Source: an uncultured Alloprevotella sp. (lineage in GTDB: Bacteria > Bacteroidota > Bacteroidia > Bacteroidales > Bacteroidaceae). From it: a stretch of DNA of 64,000 nucleotides. The DNA lies in contig CALUNU010000003.1 in the NCBI GenBank assembly GCA_944322095.1, positions 62,001-126,000 of the forward strand, in the 5' to 3' direction. Under the pieces are notes generated by a model that had not been told where the DNA came from, did no database searches, and saw nothing but the letters and a program-made list of their open reading frames with translations. A program made the translations under genes and the position numbers. Numbering within the stretch: position 1 is the stretch's first letter; each line of letters opens with the position of its first letter. Below, in pieces: positions 44,550 to 52,781 of this stretch.

Positions 44550-45116
44550 ATGTTGTTCAGAATTAAATTTATATCGGACGAAGTAGACGGTTTTCTCCGG
44601 GAAATTGAGATCGAAAGCGACGCTACTTTCTTGGAATTGAACGAAGCTGTATTGTCGTCATGCGGATACCCTGATGATCAGATGACTTCTTTCTATATTT
44701 GCAATGACGAGTGGGAGCGTAAGCAGCAGATCACGCGTGAGGATATGGGGACAAGCGGATCTGACGAGGATATCTACGTCATGGAGCGTACGCGTCTGAG
44801 TGAATTTATCGAGGATGAAGACCAGAAAATGGAGTTTATTTTCGACCCATTTTCGGAGCGTGCCTTTTATTTGGACGTAACGGAGTTGATACCCGGCAAA
44901 CATTTGGAGCATCCGGTCGTTGTGCGTAGCAAAGGCGAGGCTCCCGAGCAGATAAAATTGCCTGATGACGAAATAGTTGTACCTGCCGCAGGCAAGAAAG
45001 GCTCTACGCTCGACGAGGACGAAGCCTCGGAGTTTTATGGCAACGATGGCTTCGAGAGCGACGAGTTTGACCCCGAGGGCTTTGAAATCAGCGACGGCGA
45101 TCCCTATCGCCAGTAA
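44550..45116 (+). CDS. Plasmid pRiA4b ORF-3-like family protein
   Basis: 188 residues. The first ~150 match the pRiA4b ORF-3-like fold ([65 protein letters not shown]), often labelled IS1096 passenger TnpR family although there is no sign of a transposon here. The C terminus is strongly acidic ([24 protein letters not shown]). No signal or membrane segment. It sits 7 bp after lpxA and 14 bp before miaA, so it is a fixed member of this operon; function unknown. Confidence 0.85.
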   Translation: MLFRIKFISDEVDGFLREIEIESDATFLELNEAVLSSCGYPDDQMTSFYICNDEWERKQQITREDMGTSGSDEDIYVMERTRLSEFIEDEDQKMEFIFDPFSERAFYLDVTELIPGKHLEHPVVVRSKGEAPEQIKLPDDEIVVPAAGKKGSTLDEDEASEFYGNDGFESDEFDPEGFEISDGDPYRQ

Positions 45117-45130
45117 TTGAAAACAGCCTT

Positions 45131-46039
45131 TTGAAGACGCTTGTTGTCTTATTGGGCCCTACGGGAGTGGGGAAAACAGAGCTGATTCTTCGTTTGGCCG
45201 AAAGCTTTCGTACGCCCATCCTGAATGCCGACTCGCGGCAGATTTACCGCGACATTCCCATAGGCACAGCGGCGCCAACTCCGGCCGAAAGGGAACGCGT
45301 ACCCCATTATTTTGTGGGTACGCTGGCTTTGGAGGATTATTATAGCGCCGCGCAATACGAGGCAGATGTGCTCCGGCTGTTGCCGACGCTGTTCCAAGAG
45401 CGCGATGTCGTATTGCTGTCGGGCGGTTCCATGATGTATATCGACGCCGTCTGCCAGGGAATCGACGACATACCGACGGTCGACGACGAGACGCGGGCTT
45501 TCCTCCGCTCCCGTTACGAGCGTGAGGGGCTTGCCCCCCTGGCCGAGGAACTGCGGCTGCGCGACCCGGAATATTATGCAGCCTGCGACGTGCGCAATCC
45601 CAAGCGCGTGGTTCATGCTTTGGAGATATGCTATATGACCGGTCGCACTTTCACCTCCTTTCGTCAAAGGAAAGTGAAAGAGCGGCCGTTTCAAATATTG
45701 AAAGTAGGCTTGCGGCGCGAGCGTGAAGAGCTATACGCACGCATTTCCGCCCGCGTCGACGCCATGGTCGGGCAGGGGCTTTTGGCCGAAGCCGAGCGGG
45801 TGCTTCCTTACCGGTCGTGCAACGCCCTTAACACCGTGGGCTATAAAGAACTGTTCAAATATTTCGACGGAGAATGGCCGCTCGAAATGGCGTTGGAAAA
45901 GATAAAGCGCAATACGCGCGTTTATTCCCGCAAGCAAATGACGTGGTTCCGAAAAGATGAAGCCATTCGCTGGTTTCATCCCGACCAGTTTGAAGCTATA
46001 AGATATTTTATACAAAATAGCACGAGCGGCGTCCGCTAA
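45131..46039 (+). CDS. miaA: tRNA dimethylallyltransferase
   Basis: 302 residues with a TTG start at 45131, chosen because it opens the conserved [21 protein letters not shown]-loop sequence; no ATG is available upstream in frame. Other MiaA motifs are [57 protein letters not shown] and [16 protein letters not shown]. The enzyme adds a dimethylallyl group to A37 of tRNAs reading UNN codons. Last gene of the lpx-miaA run; the following PBP gene has its own -7 box. Confidence 0.95.
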   Translation: MKTLVVLLGPTGVGKTELILRLAESFRTPILNADSRQIYRDIPIGTAAPTPAERERVPHYFVGTLALEDYYSAAQYEADVLRLLPTLFQERDVVLLSGGSMMYIDAVCQGIDDIPTVDDETRAFLRSRYEREGLAPLAEELRLRDPEYYAACDVRNPKRVVHALEICYMTGRTFTSFRQRKVKERPFQILKVGLRREREELYARISARVDAMVGQGLLAEAERVLPYRSCNALNTVGYKELFKYFDGEWPLEMALEKIKRNTRVYSRKQMTWFRKDEAIRWFHPDQFEAIRYFIQNSTSGVR

Positions 46040-46044
46040 ATCGC

Positions 46045-46052
46045 TACTTTTG
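46045..46052 (+). promoter_or_regulatory. -7 box before the PBP1A gene
   Basis: TACTTTTG, a perfect TAnnTTTG, 29 bp before the ATG; no clear TTG upstream. Confidence 0.45.
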
Positions 46053-46081
46053 CAGCGTTTACAATCATACAGCAAACAATT

Positions 46082-48622
46082 ATGACTACCCGAAATAAAG
46101 GCTTTTGGGCCAAGATTGTCGCTTTTTCTTCAGCGATAGGTAGAGGTTTCCGCCGTTGTTGGCGTTGGTACGTGGGGCAATACAAGGGCCGTCCGTGGTA
46201 TCGCAAGCTGTTGGCAGCTTTCTTATCGTTTGTAGCTTTCGTCCTATTTTATATATTTGCCGTATCGGTCAACCTTTTCTGGCTCTTTGGCAAGTCGCCC
46301 TCGCTGAACGAAATCATGCACCCCAAGACGGCGGCAGCTTCCGAGATTTACAGTGCCGACGGCAAGCTGATGGGAAAGTTTTTCAGCGAGAACCGTTCGC
46401 CTGTGCCATACGATTCCATCAACCCCGTCTTTTTCCAGGCGCTCATTTCCACCGAGGACGAACGTTTCTACCGTCACCACGGCATCGACTTCCAAGGCAT
46501 TTTCGCTGCATTGAAGGACGCCATGCAAGGCAAGGCCCGTGGCGCGTCCACCATCACGCAGCAACTTGTCAAGAACATGTTCCGCGTCCGTACGGAGTAT
46601 TCCACCGGGCTTTTGGGGAAGATTCCCGGCCTCGACATCCTGATCATGAAGAGTAAGGAGATGATTCTTGCCGTCGGGCTCGAAATGTTTTACTCTAAGC
46701 AGGAGATCCTGAACATGTATGCCAACACTGTCGACTTCGGCTCCAATGCTTACGGCATCAAGACGGCGGCCCAAACCTATTTCAGCACCACCCCCTCTCA
46801 GCTAAAGGCCGAGGAGGCTGCCGTGCTGGTGGGATTGCTCAAAGCCACGTCCTATTATAATCCGCGCTTCAACCCCAAGAACAGCCTGCGCCGCCGCAAC
46901 ACCGTTTTGGAGAATATGCGCACCCATGGCTACCTGACGGCCGCCGCCTGCGACTCGCTCCAAGCCGTGCCCATCCGTCTGAAATTTAAGGTGGAGAGTG
47001 CATACGACGGTAAGGCGCTCTATTTCCGCCAAGCCGTGGCCGACTATTTGGAGGAACATTGCCCCGAGCTCGATCCCTATTCCGACGGATTGAAAATCTA
47101 CACCACGCTCGATTCGCGCATGCAGCAGTATGCCGAAGAGGCCATGCGTGAGCAGATGAAGGTCGTGCAGCGCAACTTCGACCGCCATTGGGGCACGCGC
47201 GACCCCTGGGTCGACGAGCGCGGCAACGTCATCCCCGGCTTTATCGAGGACATTGCCCGTCGCACTGATACCTATAAAATGCTTTCGGCCAAATACGACG
47301 GCAACGCCGACTCCATCAACTACTATCTCAACCTGCCTCACCGCGTCAAGGTGTTCAGCTACGACGGCGAGCGCGAGATGGAGATGAGCACCATGGACTC
47401 CATACGCTACATGGTCCACTTCATGCACGCCGGCTTCGTCGCCATGGAGCCCGCCACCGGCTACGTCCGTGCCTGGGTGGGCGACATCGATTTCTCATCG
47501 TGGAAGTACGACAAGGTAAAGGCCATGCGCCAGCCCGGTTCCACGTTTAAGCTCTTCGTTTATGCCACGGCCATGAAGCAAGGCCTCACGCCGAGCGACC
47601 GCCGCCGCGACGAATACATCCGCATGGAGGTCTACGACAAGCAAAAAGGCGAAAACGTGCTCTGGCAGCCCCACAACGCCGACGGACGTTTCAGCAACGC
47701 CGACGTTCCTCTGCGTTCGGCCTTTGCCCGCAGCATTAATACGATAGCCGTCAAGCTGGGGCAGGAGGTAGGCATAAGCAATGTGGCCCGCACCGCTCAG
47801 GACATGGGCATCCGCTCGCCGCTCGACGAAACGCCCTCGCTTGCTCTCGGTTCGAGCGACGTTAATCTGCTCGAAATGGTCAACGCCTATGCCACGGTGG
47901 CCAACGACGGGCTTCATGTCGAGCCGGTGCTGGTGGCCAAGGTGGTCGATGCCGAAGGCGATGTCGTCTACGAAGCCGACCCCGACGAAGAGCAGGCTTT
48001 GCCATACCGCGCCGCGTTCTTCATGCAGCAGTTGCTCGAAGCCGGTACGCACGATGCAGGCGGCACCTCGCAGTCGCTCAACCGCTATGTCCGCCCCTAC
48101 GCCGATCGTCTCGACTTTGGCGGGAAGACCGGTACGTCCAACAACCATTCCGATGCCTGGTTCATCGGCGTCACGCCCGCATTGGTGGGCGGAGCCTGGG
48201 TGGGCGGCGAATATCGCAGCATCCACTTCCGCACAGGCGCCTTGGGCCAGGGCAGCCGCACGGCCTTGCCCATCGTGGGTCTCTTCATGGAGAAGGTATT
48301 GGCCGACCCGTCGCTCGCTTCGCGCTATCTGCGCAAGTATGGAGCGCCGAAAGAAGACATCGAGCCCTCGCTCTATCGCGTTTCCTATACGCCGCCGGCC
48401 GAACCCGCCGATTCGCTCGACGCCGACAGTACGGCCCTTGCGGCCGACAGCCTGATGGGAACGCCCCACGCAGGAGCTGCCGGTGCCGACTCGCTGGCCC
48501 TCCCCGCCGCCTCGCAGGGTGAGGCCGTACCTGGCAACCAGGGCACGCCCGATGCCGGTCGCCATCACGACGGGGCAGCCACGCCGCAGCGCGAGCGGCC
48601 CGTAGACGACCTTTTCAACTGA
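46082..48622 (+). CDS. Penicillin-binding protein 1A (bifunctional transglycosylase/transpeptidase)
   Basis: 846 residues. A cytoplasmic basic start is followed by one membrane helix (about 42-70; AFLSFVAFVLFYIFAVSVNLF). The glycosyltransferase domain (about 95-290) has the catalytic Glu125 in STEDERFYRHHGIDF and GASTITQQLVKNM. The transpeptidase domain has the SxxK serine Ser487 (PGSTFKLF), SxN at 551-553 (SIN) and KTG at 682-684 (KTGTSNN), so both activities look intact. The last ~90 residues are a low-complexity Ala/Asp/Pro/Ser tail. It builds and cross-links peptidoglycan in the periplasm. Confidence 0.96.
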   Translation: MTTRNKGFWAKIVAFSSAIGRGFRRCWRWYVGQYKGRPWYRKLLAAFLSFVAFVLFYIFAVSVNLFWLFGKSPSLNEIMHPKTAAASEIYSADGKLMGKFFSENRSPVPYDSINPVFFQALISTEDERFYRHHGIDFQGIFAALKDAMQGKARGASTITQQLVKNMFRVRTEYSTGLLGKIPGLDILIMKSKEMILAVGLEMFYSKQEILNMYANTVDFGSNAYGIKTAAQTYFSTTPSQLKAEEAAVLVGLLKATSYYNPRFNPKNSLRRRNTVLENMRTHGYLTAAACDSLQAVPIRLKFKVESAYDGKALYFRQAVADYLEEHCPELDPYSDGLKIYTTLDSRMQQYAEEAMREQMKVVQRNFDRHWGTRDPWVDERGNVIPGFIEDIARRTDTYKMLSAKYDGNADSINYYLNLPHRVKVFSYDGEREMEMSTMDSIRYMVHFMHAGFVAMEPATGYVRAWVGDIDFSSWKYDKVKAMRQPGSTFKLFVYATAMKQGLTPSDRRRDEYIRMEVYDKQKGENVLWQPHNADGRFSNADVPLRSAFARSINTIAVKLGQEVGISNVARTAQDMGIRSPLDETPSLALGSSDVNLLEMVNAYATVANDGLHVEPVLVAKVVDAEGDVVYEADPDEEQALPYRAAFFMQQLLEAGTHDAGGTSQSLNRYVRPYADRLDFGGKTGTSNNHSDAWFIGVTPALVGGAWVGGEYRSIHFRTGALGQGSRTALPIVGLFMEKVLADPSLASRYLRKYGAPKEDIEPSLYRVSYTPPAEPADSLDADSTALAADSLMGTPHAGAAGADSLALPAASQGEAVPGNQGTPDAGRHHDGAATPQRERPVDDLFN

Positions 48623-48657
48623 CCGCACGGCCGCCTTGCGGCTCCGCGTCAACCCGC

Positions 48658-48699
48658 AGCCTCCCGTTCCGCAGCTCTTCCTGCGGGCGGGGGGCTTTT
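48658..48699 (+). terminator. Terminator after the PBP1A gene
   Basis: Outer stem AGCCTCCCG / CGGGGGGCT enclosing an inner CCGCAG-CTCTTC-CTGCGG hairpin, then TTTT. Confidence 0.65.
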
Positions 48700-48797
48700 C
48701 GTCCCCCGGCAGCCGGCCTTACAGAAAAAGCCGGAAGCCGGCGCCGTAAGTAAAAAGAAAGTAGTAACTTCGCACGCAAATATCAACACAATCCATC

Positions 48798-49190
48798 ATG
48801 GAAATAACAGGAAAAATCATCGCAGCCGGCGAGCCGCGTGGCGGCACCTCGGCACGTACGGGAAATAGCTGGAAGGTTCAAGAGTTTGTCATCGAAACGC
48901 ACGAGCAGTATCCGCACCGCTGCATGTTCAGCGTCTTTGGCGAGGACCGCTTGAAGGAGTTTAACATCCAGGTGGGCGACGAGCTGACCGTTTCGTTCGA
49001 CATCGATGCCCGCGAGTACAACGGCCGTTGGTACAACGACCTGCGTGCATGGCGCGTGCAGCGTGCCCAGGGTGCAGCGCCGGTGGCCCCGGCCGATGCC
49101 GCGGCCGACATTCCCGCTCCCACGGCCGATCCGTTTGCGGCCCCCGCAGCCGGAGGCGCTGCCGACGAGGCGGACGACCTGCCCTTCTGA
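48798..49190 (+). CDS. DUF3127 protein, OB-fold with SSB-like acidic tail
   Basis: 130 residues. The first ~85 (EITGKIIAAGEPRGGTSARTG, WKVQEFVIETHEQYPHRCMFSVFGEDRL, GDELTVSFDIDAREYNGRWYNDLRAW) form a DUF3127 domain with the strand pattern of a single-stranded-DNA-binding OB-fold. A flexible Ala/Pro-rich linker leads to an acidic end, DEADDLPF, which closely resembles the DDDIPF tip by which SSB recruits partner proteins. Single-stranded nucleic acid binding is therefore likely, but not proven for this family. A near-consensus TAACTTCG lies at 48765-48772. Stands alone between the PBP1A and mtgA genes. Confidence 0.85.
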   Translation: MEITGKIIAAGEPRGGTSARTGNSWKVQEFVIETHEQYPHRCMFSVFGEDRLKEFNIQVGDELTVSFDIDAREYNGRWYNDLRAWRVQRAQGAAPVAPADAAADIPAPTADPFAAPAAGGAADEADDLPF

Positions 49191-49270
49191 CAGCAACCGG
49201 CCCCCATATTACCAACACGTGGAGAGCTGCGCCCCCGGGTCGCGGCTCTCTCTTTTCATGTTTTTTCTGT

Positions 49271-49957
49271 ATGAGTCAGGTCAAACTTGTGCTCCGCATC
49301 CTCCGTTGGAGCGTCGTGGCGTTTTTCGTCAGTTCGGTGCTGGCCGTGCTTGTTTTCAAGTGGGTTCCCGTTCCCGTGACGCCGCTCATGCTTATTCGCT
49401 GTGCCCAGCAGCTACGCCATGGCGACCCCGTCAAGCTGCGCCACCGGTGGGTGCCCCTTTCGGAGATGTCGCGTTATATGCCCGTTGCCGTCATCGCTTC
49501 CGAGGATCAAAAGTTTCTTCATCACCGCGGGTTCGATTTCGAAGCCATCGGCCAGGCCGTTTCCGAGCGGCGCCGGGGAGGCCGCCGGCGTGGTGGCAGC
49601 ACCATCAGCCAGCAAACGGCCAAGAACGTTTTTCTGTGGCCCGCCTCGTCGTGGGTGCGCAAGGGTTTCGAGGCTTATTTCACCGTGCTCATCGAACTGT
49701 TCTGGTCGAAGCAGCGCATCATGGAGGTTTACCTCAACAGCATCGAGATGGCGCCCGGCGTATATGGCATCGAGGCCCTTGCCCGCGAAAATTTTGGTTG
49801 CCCGGCCTCGGAGCTGCGGCGTTCCGAGTGTGCCCTCGTGGCAGCCACGCTGCCCGCGCCGCTGCGCTACAGCTCGAAGCGCCCCGGTCCGTATATGCGC
49901 AAGCGGCAGCGCCACATCGAGCGCGAAATGCGCCACGTCCCCCTCTTGCAGCCCTGA
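49271..49957 (+). CDS. mtgA: Monofunctional biosynthetic peptidoglycan transglycosylase
   Basis: 228 residues from the ATG at 49271; the frame is open upstream through the DUF3127 gene, but those codons are shadow. One N-terminal membrane helix (WSVVAFFVSSVLAVLVFKWV) is followed by a GT51 domain with the catalytic Glu78 in IASEDQKFLHHRGFDF, GGSTISQQTAKNVFLW, and EVYLNSIEMAPGVYGIE. It polymerises lipid II into glycan strands on the outer face of the inner membrane. It begins 80 bp after the DUF3127 gene, and a bidirectional terminator follows. Confidence 0.95.
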   Translation: MSQVKLVLRILRWSVVAFFVSSVLAVLVFKWVPVPVTPLMLIRCAQQLRHGDPVKLRHRWVPLSEMSRYMPVAVIASEDQKFLHHRGFDFEAIGQAVSERRRGGRRRGGSTISQQTAKNVFLWPASSWVRKGFEAYFTVLIELFWSKQRIMEVYLNSIEMAPGVYGIEALARENFGCPASELRRSECALVAATLPAPLRYSSKRPGPYMRKRQRHIEREMRHVPLLQP

Positions 49958-49978
49958 CCGCCGGCGTCGGGCCATGAC

Positions 49979-50019
49979 AAAGCGGGCAGGCCTCCTGTGG
50001 GGAGCCTGCCCGCTTTGTT
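49979..50019. terminator. Bidirectional terminator between mtgA and cdd
   Basis: Perfect 13-bp stem AAAGCGGGCAGGC (49979-49991) / GCCTGCCCGCTTT (50004-50016); T-rich on both strands. It can end both converging transcripts. Confidence 0.85.
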
Positions 50020-50058
50020 GTGCATGTGCCGCAAGTGTGCTGCTATGCTTTCCGGGGC

Positions 50059-50538
50059 CTACATGGCGTCGGCGTCGAAGCGGAAGGGGAGCAGGTCCGA
50101 GGCGCTTTCCAAAAGCAGCGTCTCGCGTTCGCCGTAGAGCACGATGCGCATGGGGCGTCCGTAGCGCCGTTCGGTTTCGATGAGCACCTGGCGGCAGGCG
50201 CCGCAGGGCGTGATGGGCTCGGGCGTAAAGTGGCCGTCGGCCCGGCGGGCAGCGATGGCCAGCGTTTCGACGGCCGCTTCGGGCCGGTGGGCGTTGGCGT
50301 AGAAGATGGTGCAGCGTTCTGCGCACGTGCCCGATGGGAAGGCGGCGTTTTCCTGGTTGCTTCCACACACGGTTTCGCCTGTCGACAGCCGTGCGGCCGC
50401 ACCCACGCGAAAGTGGGAGTAGGGCACGTAGCTCGTGGCGCAGGCAGCCTTGGCCTGTTCCACCAGCGCCCGGTCGTCGGCCGTCAGCTCGTCCGCGTTG
50501 AGGCGCGTATATCCGATGGTGAGTGTCGCTTTTTCCAT
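50059..50538 (-). CDS. cdd: Cytidine deaminase
   Basis: 159 residues, matching the tetrameric small-type enzyme. The zinc site is complete: Cys72-Ala-Glu74 (SGTCAERCTIFYAN) with the catalytic Glu74, and Cys112 and Cys115 in PCGACRQVL. VPYSHFRVGAAA and GSNQENAAFPSG bind the nucleoside. It converts cytidine and deoxycytidine to uridine forms for pyrimidine salvage. Convergent with mtgA; possible promoters lie upstream at 50640-50670 and 50724-50731. Confidence 0.96.
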   Translation of the reverse strand: MEKATLTIGYTRLNADELTADDRALVEQAKAACATSYVPYSHFRVGAAARLSTGETVCGSNQENAAFPSGTCAERCTIFYANAHRPEAAVETLAIAARRADGHFTPEPITPCGACRQVLIETERRYGRPMRIVLYGERETLLLESASDLLPFRFDADAM

Positions 50539-50639
50539 ATCGTTGTGTTTTTAGTAAGGTGTCGGGGCCTGTCGGTTGCCGTCGCGCCGTTCCGCCCAGG
50601 GCATAGGGCGCTGTCCGTTGCGATGGTTGCCGGCTCGTA

Positions 50640-50670
50640 CGAAGGTAGCGAAAGGTGAGAGGCAAGGCAA
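50640..50670 (-). promoter_or_regulatory. Candidate promoter of cdd
   Basis: Minus strand TTG (50670-50668), 20-bp spacer, TACCTTCG (50647-50640), one base off consensus. A perfect TACCTTTG also lies further up at 50731-50724 but without a TTG at the right distance. Confidence 0.4.
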
Positions 50671-50817
50671 GGGAAAAACTCGTTTTGCCCTTGCTTGTCC
50701 GAGCGCAATGCATCTTCGTGAAACAAAGGTATGAAATTTTTTCCTCTCCTTCTCCTACGTTCTGTTTAAGATTTTGCAAAGTGCCGTTTTGTCAGGCTCC
50801 TTCCCCGTGGTATGCTT

Positions 50818-50848
50818 TTTGCGGGATGAAAGGAAAATCGTACCTTTG
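50818..50848 (+). promoter_or_regulatory. Promoter of the 44-codon small gene
   Basis: TTTG (50818-50821), 19-bp spacer, TACCTTTG (50841-50848): full consensus, 65 bp before the small ORF. Confidence 0.75.
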
Positions 50849-50877
50849 CAGCCGGAATAAGAGTAAAAAAGAAACCC

Positions 50878-50898
50878 GTCTTCCGAAACGCGGAAGAC
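50878..50898 (+). other. Leader hairpin before the small gene
   Basis: Perfect 8-bp stem GTCTTCCG (50878-50885) / CGGAAGAC (50891-50898) with AAACG loop, 15 bp before the ATG. No T tract, so it is not a terminator; a translation or RNA-stability element is possible. Confidence 0.6.
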
Positions 50899-50913
50899 AA
50901 AAACAAGACGACG

Positions 50914-51048
50914 ATGAAAAAAAGTTTACAAAGAGAAATGGAAAACCTGCGCTACCGCATTCGCCGGTATCAGTCGATGGGCAACGGCAGTATGTGCCAA
51001 AGTCTTTGGTATCGCCTGCGAACCCTCGAAGCCGTGCAGGCCAAGTGA
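50914..51048 (+). CDS. Small basic protein of 44 residues, own transcription unit
   Basis: An ATG-TGA frame of 44 codons. The product starts MKKSLQREMENLRYRIRR and continues with YQSMG, SMCQSLWYRLRTLEAV, so it is basic, helix-prone and rich in Arg and Leu with two regions that look like paired amphipathic helices. No signal peptide. Support comes mainly from context: a full-consensus promoter, a leader hairpin and a strong terminator frame exactly this ORF in an otherwise gene-free 830-bp stretch. I do not recognise the family; it may be a small ribosome- or RNA-associated protein, or the RNA itself may be the functional product. Confidence 0.65.
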   Translation: MKKSLQREMENLRYRIRRYQSMGNGSMCQSLWYRLRTLEAVQAK

Positions 51049-51075
51049 GAACAAACATTCAGTAACCATACCAAG

Positions 51076-51113
51076 GCGGACGGAAGCTTATGCGGGCTTC
51101 CGTCCGCTTTTTT
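51076..51113 (+). terminator. Rho-independent terminator of the small gene
   Basis: Perfect 12-bp stem GCGGACGGAAGC (51076-51087) / GCTTCCGTCCGC (51096-51107), 8-base loop, T6 tail. Confidence 0.92.
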
Positions 51114-51335
51114 ATGCCTCTTTGCATCGCAGCGGCGGCAGCCCGCCGGGTGGACAGTTTTTGTTGCCTGTCCGGTGCCGTAAGCCGCCGGGAACGCGGT
51201 TTTTCCGGCCGGCAGCCGGCGGCGCGCAGGCGGCTGCCGATGCCCGCTGCCCCATTTCGTCGACAAATACGGGCGTTTCGTCTATTATTCACCCCCTGGC
51301 CGTTCCATTGGGTGCCGATACAACGGCTTTTGCCG

Positions 51336-51343
51336 TATTTTTG
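51336..51343 (+). promoter_or_regulatory. -7 box of the MacAB-TolC operon
   Basis: TATTTTTG, perfect TAnnTTTG, 27 bp before the ATG at 51371; no TTG at the right distance. Confidence 0.45.
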
Positions 51344-51370
51344 TTGGTGAAAACAGAAAAGAAACGACGA

Positions 51371-52720
51371 ATGAGAAAAGTGAAAATGCTCATCCCGACC
51401 GCGCTGCTGACGGCAGCCATCGGCCTCCGTGCGCAGGAAAGCCAGACGTGGACGCTGAAAGCCTGCATCGACCACGCACTGGCCCACAACATACAGCTGA
51501 AAAAGGCCCGGGCCGAAGAGCGTTCGGCAAGCGTCGACCTGCTTGAAGCGCGCGCAGGGCGACTGCCCAACCTGAACGCCTCCATCACGCAGGGGCTGAC
51601 GTACCGCCCGTTTCAGGAGCAGGCGAGCAGCCTGGTGAACGGCAGCATCGCCTCGGCATCGAGCAACAAGACCACGCAAAGCGGCAATTATGGCGTCAAT
51701 GCCTCGTGGACGGTGTGGGACGGCCGGCGCACGAAGCTGGGCATCGAGGACGCGCAGCTCGGTGAGCGCCTTGCCGGGCTGGCATCGGACGTCGAAGCCA
51801 ACTCCATACAGGAGCAGATAGCACAGCTCTACGTGCAGATACGTTACATGCAGGAGGCGGCCCGCGTCAACGAGGAGCTCCTGGGTCACGACCGCTCCCT
51901 CTACGAGCGTGGCCGCGAGCTGCTGGCGCAGGGGCAGATGTCGGAAAGCGACCTGGCACAGCTCGAAGCGCAGGTGAGCAGCGGGCAGTATGACGTGGTG
52001 AGCGTGCGCACGCAGATTGCCGACAGCAAGGTGCAGCTGGCCCAGCTGCTCGAACTGGCACCCGGCACGCCTTTCGACGTCGACAGCGCGGCGCTCGACG
52101 AAACGGCCCTGACGGCCCCGCTCCCCGACCGCCTCGACGTCTATGCCGACGCCCTGGCGCAGCGGCCCGAAATAAAGAGCGGCCAGCTCAGCGTGGAGCG
52201 CAGCGCGCTGGCCGTCAAGACGGCACGTGCGGCCTATATGCCCACGGTGAGCCTCACCGCCGGGCTGGGCGACAGCCATATGACGGGCACGAGCAACGAC
52301 TTTTTCAGCCAGATGAAAAACAACTTCAACGCCAACCTGGGCCTGTCGCTCAGCATCCCCATCTTCGACAACCGGCAGACAAAAAGCGCCGTCGAGCGGG
52401 CCGAAATATCGGAGCTGACGGCGCGCCTCGACCTGCAAGACGTGCAGAAACAGCTGTACAGCAGCATCGAGACCTATTGGCAAAACGCCACCAACAGCCG
52501 GGCAAAGTATGAGGCGGCGCAGGCTAACGTGGCTTCGCTCCAAAAGAGCTACGAGCTGGTGAGCGAGCAATTCCGCCTGGGGCTGACCAACATTGCCGAA
52601 CTGCTCACCAGCCGCGGCAACCTGCTGACAGCGCGGCAGGAACTCCTGCAAGACAAATATACGGCGCTCCTGAACACGGCGCTGCTCAATTTCTATCGCG
52701 GCGAGGTCATCGCCCTGTGA
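51371..52720 (+). CDS. TolC-family outer membrane channel of the MacAB operon
   Basis: 449 residues from the ATG at 51371, which opens a signal peptide (MRKVKMLIPTALLTAAIGLRAQ); the frame runs further upstream but through DNA lacking protein character and past the -7 box. Two TolC repeats are visible: WTLKACIDHALAHNIQLKKARAEE and the FxxG-type WDGRRTK segment, then LALAVKTARAAYMPTVSLTAGLG and PIFDNRQTK. The C-terminal LTNIAELLTSRGNLLTARQELLQDKY is typical. As first gene of the operon it would supply the outer membrane duct for the pump encoded after it. MacA starts 61 bp downstream. Confidence 0.94.
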   Translation: MRKVKMLIPTALLTAAIGLRAQESQTWTLKACIDHALAHNIQLKKARAEERSASVDLLEARAGRLPNLNASITQGLTYRPFQEQASSLVNGSIASASSNKTTQSGNYGVNASWTVWDGRRTKLGIEDAQLGERLAGLASDVEANSIQEQIAQLYVQIRYMQEAARVNEELLGHDRSLYERGRELLAQGQMSESDLAQLEAQVSSGQYDVVSVRTQIADSKVQLAQLLELAPGTPFDVDSAALDETALTAPLPDRLDVYADALAQRPEIKSGQLSVERSALAVKTARAAYMPTVSLTAGLGDSHMTGTSNDFFSQMKNNFNANLGLSLSIPIFDNRQTKSAVERAEISELTARLDLQDVQKQLYSSIETYWQNATNSRAKYEAAQANVASLQKSYELVSEQFRLGLTNIAELLTSRGNLLTARQELLQDKYTALLNTALLNFYRGEVIAL

Positions 52721-52781
52721 GGCCGGTGCGCGGCAGAAAACCATCGGAACGTATCAGCAAAACACATCACACATCAAGCAT

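Noticed and set aside
44550..45116. Possible mobile element because of the IS1096 passenger/TnpR family label
   Set aside because: No transposase, inverted repeats or target duplication; the gene is evenly spaced inside the lpx-miaA operon.
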